From: Hirudinaria manillensis
Lineage: Eukaryota; Annelida; Clitellata; Hirudinida; Hirudinidae
Reading direction: 5' to 3'
NCBI GenBank assembly: GCA_034509925.1
Contig: CM067531.1
Span: 5,240,001 to 5,304,000, forward strand
DNA length: 64,000 nucleotides
Made by a program: the position numbers and the translations under genes. The notes beneath the pieces were generated by a model. It was given only the letters and a program-made list of their open reading frames with translations, did not search any database and was not told where the DNA came from. This document shows positions 11,542 through 25,600 of this stretch, in pieces; within the stretch, counting starts at the first letter, position 1; each line of letters opens with the position of its first letter.

Positions 11542-13365
11542 GATGCAAAGAGTCTCTTAAAAGCTCATCTGAGGCGTAAAATCTTAAAAATGTAAATAGT
11601 GTTGTTTACCTGGCATAAAAGTTAATCGATTGTTATTCAAGTATTAATATTTAATATACTAATATTTATTTTATGTGTGATTATTGAAATTATTAAACAT
11701 AATTTGTAAAGCATGAATAAAATTGAAGCGTCAGCAAATATTCTAGTAACCAATAGTAAATTTTTAAGTTTCAATGAATTACATCTTAGACATCATTTTA
11801 TTTGTATCACTTTCATAACTCTTGGAAATATGGAAAACCGGAAGATTTTACAAGATATTGGTAAATTACAGAAATATCGCGATCAGATAGATAAAGATAA
11901 ATAGAGAGATTCTGTAAGTTCTTTATGTTTGGTTTGATATGTTAATGATAGATATATTGGTAGTGCATTTAAAATGGAAAATGTGTCAATTCTGATTATG
12001 TTGAACTGAAATTGGGACGCAACTGTGGTCGAAGAAATGATATTTCTGATAACAACATAAGTTAATCTTAATTATATTAAAGTTATCACTAAACTGTGTT
12101 TTATTTTAGGAATATTTTAAAATATGGAAACATAATACAAAAGAACTACCGCATGTAATTTTACCTTTTTACATATCGCCAACCTAGAAATATGTCATGT
12201 TATTTAAATGAATTATAATAAACATGGTCAGTGATGGATCGCCACTTCTTTTCGTTGGTTAGGGATTTAAATCTTTCCTAAAGCGAAAGAAGAACCCATA
12301 AAAAATATACCGGAACTTTTTGCCAGTATATTTGTATTTGTTATGCCAAGTGACAAATTTAGAGTTGTTTCGCAGTCGTTTACCTCCACAAAAACGTTTC
12401 TAAAGAATAACATTTAGGGTTATTTTATTAACATCTGCAAACTTTAGCTATTGAAATAGGATATTAAACGGTTCTCTGAAATTGCAAATATAATGTATGG
12501 ACAAACCAAAAAGCCCAAACTGTTGGTTTTTCATTCCACAGAAACGCATCAAGCATGGATTGTGTGGCATTAAATGACAAGCCTATTGAATCCTTGTTCT
12601 GCTATTGCATATTCGGCCTCTTGATTTACAAGCAAAATGGAAGCAAACTAAAACTAGACATTTAATCATGTTATAACTGATTATACATGATTCATAGTTA
12701 TCATTTCCCAACATTTACAACCTGGAAAAATTGCTGATGTTGTAACCCTGGAATAATTTCATTAAAGTAAATAATTATTTGATATAAGTCGTTGAAATGA
12801 CAAGTTCGTCAGCGACGCATATCTTTTTTTATTTATGTGGCTTCAGATACGCATTTCCCAAGAAAAGCGTTAAAAGTAGGGATGGGGGAGTAGAAGTGCA
12901 AATGTGAATTACTCCAAGAACATCTGGAATGAATGCTCTGCAGCAGCTGTTCGCGGTTATTTCAAAGGACAACGCACTCGCCAATGACGACAGCAAGAAT
13001 AACAACAACATAAACAACAAGAAGAGAATTCTGCTTTGTTCTTCTCGAGTGGGACAATCGAGAAGCTGAGTTGCATCTTGCATGTGGCAGTAAGTAGCTT
13101 ATATAAGCAGAGGCTGCTGTCTTGCATTCCCGTGCTATCCTGCTACGATGATCAATCCATGCTTGCTGACTTTAAAACATAAGCCATTTCATCTGACAAA
13201 TACTTCTAGGTTTAAGTCGAAGTCTATTACGAGAAATTATAAGAAATAATATCTTCCGATAGATTGTAACGAACGAAATTCATTTCAGCGATTAAAATCG
13301 GGAAGGTATTTTCTTGTCCGCCACGTTGCAAGGATACTGTTGTTTAGATAAATGTCGCTTATAAC
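11542..13365. other. BIN3/RIM intergenic spacer with a possible 5' UTR exon
   Basis: Divergent spacer. At 12931-13071 the + strand has a 46-codon frame rich in Asn/Lys, followed by a good donor (TGGCA|GTAAGTAG near 13090). This could be an upstream leader exon or uORF of RIM. A TATA-like string (TTATATAAG) lies at about 13098-13106, 260 bp before the RIM start codon. The minus-strand frame over the same bases has a hydrophobic N terminus, but its ATG lies only some 20 bp from the TATA string, so I did not call it. Confidence 0.3.
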
Positions 13366-16300
13366 ATGCTGGCTTCAACCAGAGATTCTATGCCACCAAT
13401 TCCTGACTTGACGCACTTGACGGACGAAGAAAGAAAAATCATAGAATCAGTCATTAACAGACAAAGAGAAGAAGAGGCCAAAGAACAGGCAGCATTAAGG
13501 TTATTTATATTTGCGTTTTATTTTTGAATATTTCCACAATTGATTCATTCTGAAATGCAAACATCGAAATAAAAACCGATGTGGTTTTATTGTATCGGGA
13601 CATGGATTTTTGATGGTCTTGTTTATTCGGTTTATCTTTTTTTCATTCCCAGCAGAAAGCGAAGTCTTATTTTTTAGTCTTAAATGATTCTGTCCGATTT
13701 GAATTTGTCGTATTTTGAGTGCAGTTGTAACACGGCGATTTTAAAATACTTCGTAATGTAAATTCGACAAAAAGCCAACGTAAAAGATGTTCTAAGAATG
13801 GAATGCCTCCACCAACAAAAAATAAAAGGGACCTGGTGCAAAACACAATTCGTTTACACCAGCTTCATTATTTTAGGAGATAAGTTAAACGAAAATATGA
13901 TCTATCCATCCTGTTTAAAATTGTTTAGGTATAATGAAGCTGGAAGGAGATTATATTTTATTTATATTGTAATTCAAATGTAAATTCGTAATTTCTGATA
14001 TTTCTTTTAGTGGCGAGCCATTTAAGTGATTCATGAATTGAATGAAAATATTTGTCCAAAGCTTTATTAAGATATTCTTGCAACTATAAGAAAAAAATTC
14101 GATTCGAGGTGATTGCTAATGGATCAAATTTGATGTTATCGATGTTATTATTGAAATTCTCTTATGTTAATATAAAAATATATTATAAATATATATTATA
14201 TTATAAGAATATATTATATTATTATTCATTTAGTTTTATATTTCATTTTAATTTAGTCACTTCAGCAGCATTCTTTTCTTTTGCACTGACAGCTCGTTGG
14301 AATGGGAAACCTTAAAAATCCATTTTTTGCAAAGAAAACCTTTCAATTCTTTTCTATTAATAATGAATTAATGATCTAGTTATCACGTAAAAAAACCATT
14401 TTGAGGACAAAATTATTGTAAAAAATTATCTTTTAACTATTAATATTTTGATTTATTTATTAAATTTGATTTATAAAGTTGCTTGCATTCAAAAATACGC
14501 CACTGATGGCCAGTGTATCTACGTTCGAAACCCTTCAAAAGAAATAAACTTATTGACATTTCAGATATCGCTTAAAATTTTCTATGGTCGTAATGTTGGG
14601 CTAAACCACCATTCCGTTGCAGGAAGCACAAATTCATTTATACAAATGATGTTACAAGTGATTACTTGATATTGATAATCACTTCATATATTTAAATCCG
14701 TATTGCTTATGTAGAGATGAATTCTAACATAACAGGAGCATTCAAAATGACCTGATGAAATCAAAGCCAACTGTGGAGAAACCTCTGGAAACAGTACTCC
14801 ACTCAATACTTCCGGGAAACGCAAATGAATCCGTGTGCCAAATTTGTAACAAAACAAAATTCTGCGATGGTCAGGGACAGGCGTGTCACTTCTGTGGTTT
14901 AAAATCCTGTGCCAGATGTGGCCTGAAATGGGTCAATGCAGGTAGCCAGGTAGCAAATAATCCCTATTTCTAGTTAATTTATTTATTTAATCTCTATTTT
15001 TAGTTAAATATTATGAATAACTTTTTGTTATTACCACAATTATATAAGATAATTGACAATGAATTATGATGTAGGTTATTAGAGAAAATTCGCATTTGAT
15101 TTTGATACGTGGCACAAGGACTTGTTAATTCTTAATTAATGAAAGATATTTTAAATTAATTTTTATTTTTCTTTATCAGGTTTGGAGTTGCATTTTGTGC
15201 AAGAAAAAGAATGAAATTCCAGAAAAAGTGGATCATTGGTCGCATAGCAACGTGCCAAACTTTTCGGGTCAAATAATCGAACCCCAAACTGCTTACGTCT
15301 TCAATAGCCAGCCGAACCCCAACTCAGGTCCCACAAATCAAGCGCAGCATTCAAATGCAGAGACGTACCAAGAAATTCGCTTTCAAAAATTTCCGCCATT
15401 GCCATCTGAACCTGTCACGATTTCTTCCATGGAAAATCGTTCAAACAATCAGCAGAAATGCGAATCGTCGAGTTTTCCTCGCGTTCCATTTCAATCGCAG
15501 CTCACTACAGAATCTTCCGTTATGCCAAACGTTCCGCATTTGAATGCTTTTCCCTCTCAGGAGATCAAATCTGATTTAAGCAACACCCAACATTCCTCTA
15601 TGGAACACTCGACTCACGCGTTTCGTCAACTTTTCGATGATTCAACCCAAAGCCATCCTAGGTTTGATCCTCCGGCGAACAAGCCACTCACGCATCAACC
15701 CCCCATTTTGACGCAGGAAGTTGCGAATGTCCAAGCTTACAAACCTTCAAACAATCCGATGTTTGCAAACAACTTTCAGAGTTCGCAGTGCCCAATCAGT
15801 AACGGTACCTAGATCAAAGCGATACGGTTTCTGTAAAATGTAATTCTTAATTTGAATTTTTCAGAGCAACATTTCATTCAAAATGGCAGCTTGCTATCTA
15901 CCAGTGTTGGTCAAATACCTAATTTACAGCCGGTTTTTAGCTTATATTTAAGTCGTTCTTTGTTTCATACAAATGAATACTAATTTATATTTCTTTAGGA
16001 TTTCCATCAGTTCAAACCCAAAGAAAACATCGATCCGAATTATGAAAGAGACAAGCATTTAATACTGCACCAAAATGGTTCCTATCAGACGAATTTATAT
16101 CAGCCCAATGTTGATATGAACCTCCCTATTTGTTACCGAAACGAAAGGTGATGCGATTATCTATAACGACTAACGAAGTTGATTGATTAATTAATATTAA
16201 GTTATTAATATTCCAATTTCCTGAAATAAATTCCAATCGTAGCAGAAACTCGAATAACGAATAGAATTCGAATCCTGATTTTCAGAGAAGTGAAAAGGTG

Positions 16301-19300
16301 CGAAAGTATGAACGCCAACTACTTGAATCTCGGTTACATCGACAATCCTCAGAATTACGATCCCGTCGACTATCAAAGCCTGGAACAAAAGTTTCTGAGA
16401 GACGAAAGGTATCCTTCGAGAATGCCACCGACCTCTTCTCCGCCTCTGAATCGACGCCCCGAGCGCCTCATGAAGTCCGATCTGCCTCCAGGAAGAAAAC
16501 TTCCGGTGATCCAGAAGAGAAGGGATCCTAAAAATTTCATTCCCGAGAAAGGCTTCTTTGAGTTCAACCACGATCAAACATCGAGACCTCGCTACCGAAC
16601 AGAGCAGAGGCACGGTGTCTTACCGGCAGAATTCGCAGAAAATCCTCGTTTCACAGGCAGACCGGTGAGAAGAAGCAAAAGGCAGTCGTCCATCAGCAGT
16701 TCTGACGACGGAATTCAAAGCACACCCGAAGGAACAAGCGGTGAGGATTTGGAAAGTGAGAGCATCAGTGAAAAAGGTGCGCAAAATGTATTTACTTGTC
16801 GACGTAGTTGCTTCATTGACGTGCTTGTATTTGTAAACATATGCTTACAAACCGTCTTTTGTTTCGCCGTCCTTACACGACAGATACATATGTATATGTT
16901 AAATATCTTATGTTTGGTGACACCATTTCACTGTAGTGAATATTTCATTTTCTCATTTTTAGTTCATGTAGCGAAATGTAACGAAACCAATCATTTATAA
17001 ATATTCGTTTCGATATTTCAAGTTTTATTTCCTTCAAAATATTGTGAACTAAAAAGACGGAAAAAGGAAAATATGGGAATGTTTTGATAAATTGATGGGA
17101 CATCGTAAGAAGAGATGTTCAGAGAGATTTGAAGAATCCCTTTCTTTGATATTTTCTTATACGCTGATAAGAGCAATGAATTATCCCTTTTAATGTAGAG
17201 CTTAATTTAGTTTCAATTTTAGGCATATTTTAGAAATTACTTCTAATTTATTTATTTTAAAGTATTTTTTACCATAAAATGTTTTATTTTTATGCAACAT
17301 TTTAGATGTGCGATTCAAACTTCAAGTAATCAATTGCCTCACTCTTAAAGTTTCGATTAATGAACACGAAATACAGCAACCCCAATTAATAAAATTTGAT
17401 CGCTTAACGAGAGTGTAATTCTCACATTAGTTTTCCTCAGTCCTCAAAATTCTCTGGAAATCAAATAATTTTTTGAGAGGTTAAAAACTTCAGATAATCC
17501 TGATTTATTTAAATGAAACAAGTGAGCATAAATACTTCGTGTCTTACAATTTATAATATAAATTCAAATGGGAATTTAAAATGTGAATTTCATATACTTT
17601 AATTCAAGGACTATAGTCCATTAATATAGTTCATAACTCAACCAGTTTTGTAACTTATGAGACTTGTCTGTTTCAGTGTTTACTTTCATTCATTATCATT
17701 GTTAATCCGAGTCCTAAAAGTAATTGTAAACCTTTACAGTTATTTGAACAGATATTATGTTATGTTTTGTTATTTATTTATTTATTTATTAAAACTGCAC
17801 TATTCAAGAATTAAAAGCAATTTGTGTATTTACAATTGCTTGAAGATCAAAGGTTCTTCTGTGGAGAACTGGCCAAGGATGCGTGGAGAAGGGATGAAAT
17901 GCTGGTCGCAAAAATTAACAAATTCTTGGAGGTTCAACATTCATTTTTCTAAACATTATGATTATTTTATAATAATTATTTTACATTATTCATATTGTTA
18001 TTATTATTATTTTATAATATATAATGATTAATGACTTCATGAATAATAAATTCTACTCTTAAACAGCACCCGGCTCAATGGTCTCTTTCTCCTGATGGAA
18101 AGTACATGATAGGGTACATGGTTCTCCAGAAACCAATTGACGGAGCCATTCCAGGCGAGAAGGGGAAAGGGGCATTAGGTATTTGTGCCATTAAAATATT
18201 AATCCCAATGAATAATAATTATTTTAATCAATTTAAAATACGATGCAAAACCACGGATGTGATTTATTGAAGACTTTATCATTCAATTGTCAAAATCTAT
18301 AGAAAATTGTTGAAATTAAATGCACCAAAACATAATCTGCTGAGAAGTTAGAGATAAGTTCAAAACGATAACGGATGCCAACAAAAGATTTCGTTTCTAT
18401 TTTATTGACAATGGAGCACGAAACTGCAATTTGAATAGAAATAATAATAATAATAACTTGTGAAATATAATTATTTTAAATATAATAATAGCTTTAACGG
18501 TTGACTCAAGTACGACTATCAAATTATCTTGTTAAATTAATATTATTACAATATAAATTCCAAAAGTTGAAGTTTAACTTAGAAAACACCAACGCAAAAC
18601 ACAGGCTTGAAAGTAACAGGGGGTAAAATGACACCATCAGGAGTTCTGGGGGCTTTCATAACAAAAGTCAAACGAGGAAGTATCGCAGATGTTGCTGGCC
18701 AACTGAAATCTGGTATGATGACTTTGTTTATTATTTAATTCGAATAAATTAAAGATTTTATTGCAATTGTTTTAACTCGGAAGGCGACGAGGTGGTCATG
18801 TGGAATGGAAAGTGTTTGCGTGGCTTGACATTTGAAGAGGTTTACGACGTCATTTTTGACTCAAAGATGGATCCCCAAGTCGAATTGACCGTTTATCGCC
18901 CTAATCCTTCTCGCTCTCAGAAGACAAAACTTCAGCAAATGCGTAACTTGAAACAATTCAAAATGAAACGTCGAGCACTTGAAAATTGAAGATTTACATT
19001 TTCAGATCATTACTCGTCACCAAATATTACTCGACCCTGTGTCACGATAACATCCCCTACCAGTCCCAGCAAACAACCCGCCATACCCTCGCAGACATGC
19101 GGCAGACTACAAGTACTTCTTTTTGTTAAATTAAAAATAAAATGAAATTAAAATTTTTATTCAGATTGACGTGATTCTCAAATCCTTAAAATGGATTTTC
19201 GTTGGTTACGATTTGATGAGTTTGGATGAAAATAATAATAATACAATTTTCCATTACAAAACGTTTCTAAAACTGTTAAAACAATTTATCGTTTAGTTAA

Positions 19301-19587
19301 AAATGTCTTACGACGCTGCAAGTGAACAACTGACAGTGACAATAATAAGCGCCACGAATCTGCCTCCGCGAGAAAATGGCCAGCCTCGGAATCCTTACTG
19401 CAAACTTTATTTGATTCCAGAACGAAGGTTAATTTTGATTTTGTTCCAGGAAAAAAATGAATTAAATAAATGATGAAGATTATTCAAATATTATATTATG
19501 ATAAAAATTATAATTATAATTATTATATATATATATAATTATTATTATTATTATTATCATTATTATTATTATACTATTATAATACTA

Positions 19588-19680
<93 letters not shown>

Positions 19681-22600
19681 ATTATTATCATTATTATATT
19701 TTCTGATGAAGAGACAAAAGCAAACGAAGGACCAAAACGGTTGCTGGAACTTTGGAGCCAAAGTGGAATCAGTCGTTCTCCTATCCTCTGCTGAAACAGT
19801 CCGACATAAAAAATCAATCTTTACAAATCGTGCTTTATGATTACGATCGAATTGGTAGTGGAGAATACGTTGGAGAAGTGGGTTTATGCCATTTTCATCT
19901 CATCATTAACTTGTGTTATCAATTAATCGATTGAACAATTGCTAAACGTTTAACAATCATTTACGTTTGTAACGAACTGTTATTCGGTCAACTTTAGACG
20001 GTGGTGGATCTGAGTATGGAAAGTAAATACGACCAATGTTGCTGGTTTACACTTCACCACTACGACGATGGCAGCTCCAGTATAACATCTACTTCATGGG
20101 ATGTATGTATTTATTTTACAATTGTATTTCAATCCTTTCCATTTCTTAAATTCGATAGTTTTTAGTCGAAGAAACTTTATTATTTTTCATTCAAACTAAA
20201 GACGCGTAAATCGAGAGGCGTAAGAAGAGCAATTAACTTTATAAAGGAAAGGAAATGTTAAGTTGGTAGAAACCCATTGTCAATAAATAAAATTGCCTTA
20301 GAAGATGTAATGTGATTTGAAACGATAGACATAGAACAACTTTTTAAATTATCTGAAACAATTAGTTGATAATGACGATAATAATATTAGTTTTATTAAA
20401 TAATAAATAACAACAATTAAATAATAAATAATAACAATCAAGCGAGCCGTTTGAGCGGCAGGCAGTAAACTTGTTTGACATGAAGCAGGGATGTCTGAAA
20501 GCGACCAAAGACCTCCTAAACCCTCAGCCCAGCGGACTACGATTGAGCGATAGCGACGTCTCTGAACAGGAAGCGCCAAATTTTTCAAAAGAGCAGACGA
20601 GCAGCAAACACGAACGAGCAAGATCTTGTTCTCCCTCGAGGTGAATTTTTGTTGCGATTTTGAAAAGGATTTTTAGATTTTTTTTCTTGCTTTTCTCAGA
20701 AACCTGGTGCAGGTGAAGAGGAGACAACTTCCTCAAATTCCCTTGCATTGTTCACAATCTAGCATTGATAAAGGTATTGATAATATATGATAATATATGA
20801 TAATTTATGCAAACGAAACTATTTTATTCCTAAGCCTAACTTAGGCTAACCTTAACCCATATTTCTAACATAAGCCCAAATTTGTGTTTAAAATGATTGC
20901 TATTCGAAAATCAAGTAATAATTCAACTAACTCATTCTCTATTTGTTTGGAACAATATGTTAATACCGAAACTATGTAATTAATTTTGAGAAAAAGACTT
21001 TAGGCAGTTTCAGTGAATATGTCAGTTTTTATATAATAATTTATTATTAATAAGCTCATGAAAAAAAGCGGACCCTCATGGTATAGAGGAGAAACTATTA
21101 AAATTAGTATCATATTTGTGCGTATTTCTAAAGGATTATTCATTCAAATGATTTTGATAGGTTACAAAATTTGTATTTAATCAAATACGCGTGTAACCTA
21201 TGCAACAATAACAACAACGTATAAGAACAGAATCTTCACACGAGGTTGAAATTGTTCTAAAGGTTTGTCACGAGCTGAAATGGAGAGTTAAATTTCTTTC
21301 TAAAGGAACATATAATGTGTAACATAATATAAAATAATATTATATAATATATATATAAAATAATATAATAAAAAATAATATTATGATAAAGCGTAAATAA
21401 CTCATTATTCGAGTGTCTGAATTTGAGTGTATCGATCAATAATTATGAGAGGCCCTATGGAAATACAATGGAAAGAATGAAAAGAAATGACAGACTCATC
21501 AGTAAAGTCTCATTTCATAAGAGACAATGACCTTCCTACTTGGTCCCAGTCGGTGTTAATTTTCATCAGCAGGACAAAATAAATTATTGGTAATTGTCCG
21601 AATTAGATATAATTTCGTAATTATACGAATTAGATTTAATTAGATGTGTGTCTACAGTGGATTAAATAGAAGTTAAATCATCCCCTTAGGTAAAAGAAAG
21701 TCAAAATATTTTATCTCCAGTGTAAGTTTTGTCAACTGTGGGTGATGCGCCCCTTAAAAATTAAGTCTAAAACTTTGCATTTTTATTAATTTGCTTTAAT
21801 GGGATACAAATTATGTCGAGTTTATAGTAATTTCTTACGTTTGATATTCATAAAATTATTTATGCAAACTTCGTATTGATTGGTTTATACGAACAACCTT
21901 ATCTTTCCAAATGTAGTGATATAATAATAAAAATATGAAAAATTTTAAATTAAGCTATTTGGAAGTTTATGAAATTTCGTTTACATTCGAAATAATTCGT
22001 GATTAATTTGAATCGAATGCGCCTTAATGAGTAATATCAAATATCGTCAGTTACCGAAGAATTAGAAGAACGAGCGAGAAAACTGAAGCTAAGTCTGAAC
22101 ATTAAAAGACCTGATATTTGCCTCCCGTGTTCTGATTCCGAGTTGGCGTCTCTCGATCGAGATCGGAAGTTCAGGTACGGAAGGCAGAACCACACGCGAG
22201 GAAGTTCGCAGAGCATATCGAAGAACCCACATTACGCAACTCTTTCCAATAAACCATCCGACAACCAGTCTAGGATCGGTCATGGTCGCGATTCGCTCTC
22301 TCCAGCAGAGTCTGAGGATTGGCCCTATCAAAGACAAGTGCATTCAGATGTGGAAAAAAAGTTTTATCCACATATAGGTAATGGCGGTTTTATAAGTTAT
22401 TGATTTAATAATGGATTTTGTTACGTTCTTACTGGGAACGTAGTAAGTGATGACAACGCGAGAGAACTACAGATTGGGGGAACGACTTCTATTGGTTTCC
22501 AAGAATGCTACAAAGCTCAACACAACAACACACTGGCTTAACGATTCCCAGCACAGATGTGCATATCGAAAGACACTGAGTGCCCCTTTTACAAATATAT

Positions 22601-25600
22601 ATAGTTTTAAAAACTATATTACACTCCGCAACACCTCCCCACCGGCCGAAAAGTCCTTTGTAAAGGCCTTTTGGCGGATTCGCTCTGAGCGTCTTGGGAT
22701 AAGTGTTTCTGCTGGTTCGACGGTGGTTGTCGACGGAATGGGTTCCGGAATCTTGCTCTGTTCTTCGTTGGTGGAGCTTCTTGCCGAGTTGCCTGTTTCT
22801 TCGTTGACGTAGCTTCTTGCCGAGTGTCCTGTTTCTTCGCCTGGATCTAAATCCGGGTATTCTTCATACCGTTCGCGAAGTTGGTCCACATGGCGTTTCC
22901 ATACCGGACCTTTTGGGTGGATTTTGACTTCTACCGTTCTAGGACCCCGGATTTTGATAATTGTAGCCGGAATCCATTTTGGCTGCTTATCTCGTTTTGG
23001 ACCCATGTAAAGTGCATAACACAGCGCGCCTTCCTGTAGGAAGTTGGTTGTACTCGTCTGTTTTTAGCGTTATTTTGTACCTGCTTCTTTTGCGCAAAGT
23101 GAACAGGAGAAGGCATTAGGGCGTCCAATTTACTTCTGATTTGACGACCATTTAGTAGTTCGCTAGGTGAGAAACCTGAGTCTAAAGGTGTTCTCCTGTA
23201 CATTAATAAGAATTCCTGAAGTGCTTGTTTCGGTGTATGTGCCGACTTTCTCAGGGATTGCTTAAACGTTTGCACCATTCGTTCTGCTGCTCCATTTGTG
23301 GCTGGGTGGTATGGGGCCCCTGTAAGGTGTGAGATCCCTCTTTCTTTGCACCAACTTTGAAATTCCTCCGATAAGAAGGATGGTGCATTGTCCGTCACAA
23401 TAGAATGTGGGTAGCCGAAATGTGCAAAGTCCTCCTCCAATAGCTGGATGGTTGTATTTGCTGTGATTGAGCTCGTAGGGTGTATGCATGGATACTTTGA
23501 GAAAGCATCCACTATTACCAACCAGTTACTCCCGAGGAAATTTATCGCATGGTCTAAATGTAATCTGCTCCATGGCTTTTCGGGTAACATCCAAGGATGG
23601 TTTGGGGCTTTATTTGGACTGTTCTGGTGTTCTGCACATGATGTGCATGAACGGCATAGGTGTTCAATGTCCCTATCGATGCCATGCCAGTAAACCACTG
23701 ATCTTGCCAACTGTTTCATGCGGTTTATCCCAAAGTGTCCCAGGTGTAACAAATCCAACACTTGGTTTTGGAGTTTGTGGGGAATGACTATTCTTGATCC
23801 GTATAGTAGACATCCTCCTTGTGTGACAAGAGAATCCTGCAGTTTCTGGAAGTGACTTACCTCTTGAGTTGTAACTTTGGGCCATCCTTCCTTTACGTGT
23901 CGCATGACGGTTGACAGAGTTGTATCTTTGCTGGATTCTTTTGCTAACACCTTGTGATCAGTAGGTTTGAGTTGTTGACTGATGGTGTTTATTGTACACA
24001 CTGTTGAAGTATCCTCTGTTTCTTCTTTCTTATCGAATTCTCGATCTTCACCGGCCGGTAATCTGCTGAGGGCATCCGCATTTCCGTGCTCAGTTGTTTT
24101 CCGGTACTCGATGGTGTATTCGTATTGACTCAGGGTCAACGCCCATCTGGCTAGGCGATTTGCAGCTAAAGCTGGAGTTCCTTTTTTTGGATTGAATAAG
24201 GAAAGTAAAGGTTTGTGGTCCGTAACCAAAATGAATTTTCTACCGTAGAGATAATTATGGAATTTCTCTAGCCCGTAGATGATGGCTAATGCCTCTCGCT
24301 GTATCTGACTGTATCTGCGTTGTGTCGGCGTCAATGTCTTGGAGACATTGAAAAGAGGTCTTTCTGCGCCATCTTGGTATCTCTGGAACAGAACAACTCC
24401 TACTCCCACTTCTGAAGCATCACATGAAATCCCGATTGGTAGTGTTTTGTCGTAATGTGCTAACATTACGTCCTTCGTCAGTAGACTTTTCAGTTTGTTG
24501 AATGCTGAGTCTTCCTGACCTGACCATCTCCATGTAGTTTCTTTCCGAGTTAGGCGGTTTAATGGTTCTGCTACTGTTGAAAGATTTGGGATGAACTTGC
24601 CGTAGAATTGAATAGACCCTAAGAAAGACTTCAGGTTTGGTACGTTTGTTGGTACTGGCATTTTTGCCACTGCGTCCACTTGTCGGCCTGCTTTGATTCC
24701 ATCCCTTGTTATTGTGTGGCCCAGGTATTCCACTGTAGGTTGGGCGAATCGACACTTGTTTAGGTTACATCTTAGACCGTTGTCTTGGAGTCGTTGGAGT
24801 AACTTCCTTAGGTTGCAAAGATGTTCGGTAGCGGAGAGACCGCTGACCAAAATATCATCCAGATAAACTGCGACGCCTTCCAGATCGCTTGTTAGTTTAT
24901 CCATGATTTCTTGAAAGTAACCTGGTGCCGATGTAATTCCGAATGGGAGCCTAGTTTGAAGAAGAACTCCTTTATGTGTACTTAGAGCTAATCTTTTCTG
25001 GCTCTCTAGAGATAGCTTGATCTGGTGGTAGGCATCTGCAAGATCAATCTTACTGAAATAATGTCCTCCACCCAGCCTTCTCATTAAATCTTCTGGTAAA
25101 GGCATTGGATGTCGATGCGGTTCTAGCTGCGGATTCACTGTGACTGAATAATCTCCACAGACTCGAAGCTTGGCCTTGCTTTGTCCCTCTTGAAGTTGCT
25201 TCCTGATGGGGACAACAGGGGTTCCCCAATTGTTGAATTGGGTGGGTATCCATAGCCCCTTTTTTATTCCTGCCTCGTAGGTTTGGCCCAGCTCCTCGAG
25301 AATGGCTAAAGGTACCGTTCTCGGCTTGTGGAATATCGGTTCGGTTTCTGCCTTGAATTTAATGTCTAATTCAAAATCTTTAAGGCAACCTAATTCAGGT
25401 TTGAACAGTTCCTCGAATTGTAAACACAGCTTTTGGCAAGCTTGTTTGAGATTGATATCCTGTACCTTGGATACCACTTGTACTTTGTTTCTCATAAGAG
25501 CCGTAACATCGACTTCTAGATCTAGCAGCGCTTTTCTTCCTAGTAGGTTGAGATCCGGAATTGATGTGACGTTTAACCGCAGCTGCCTTTCCCGTTTTGG

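Noticed and set aside
12829..13083. Minus-strand frame with a hydrophobic N terminus, possibly a secreted peptide
   Set aside because: The nearest TATA-like string is too close to the ATG, the C-terminal part has no motif, and the + strand looks like a leader exon.
14052..14669. Frames in RIM intron 1
   Set aside because: AT-rich translations without donors, acceptors or similarity to RIM.
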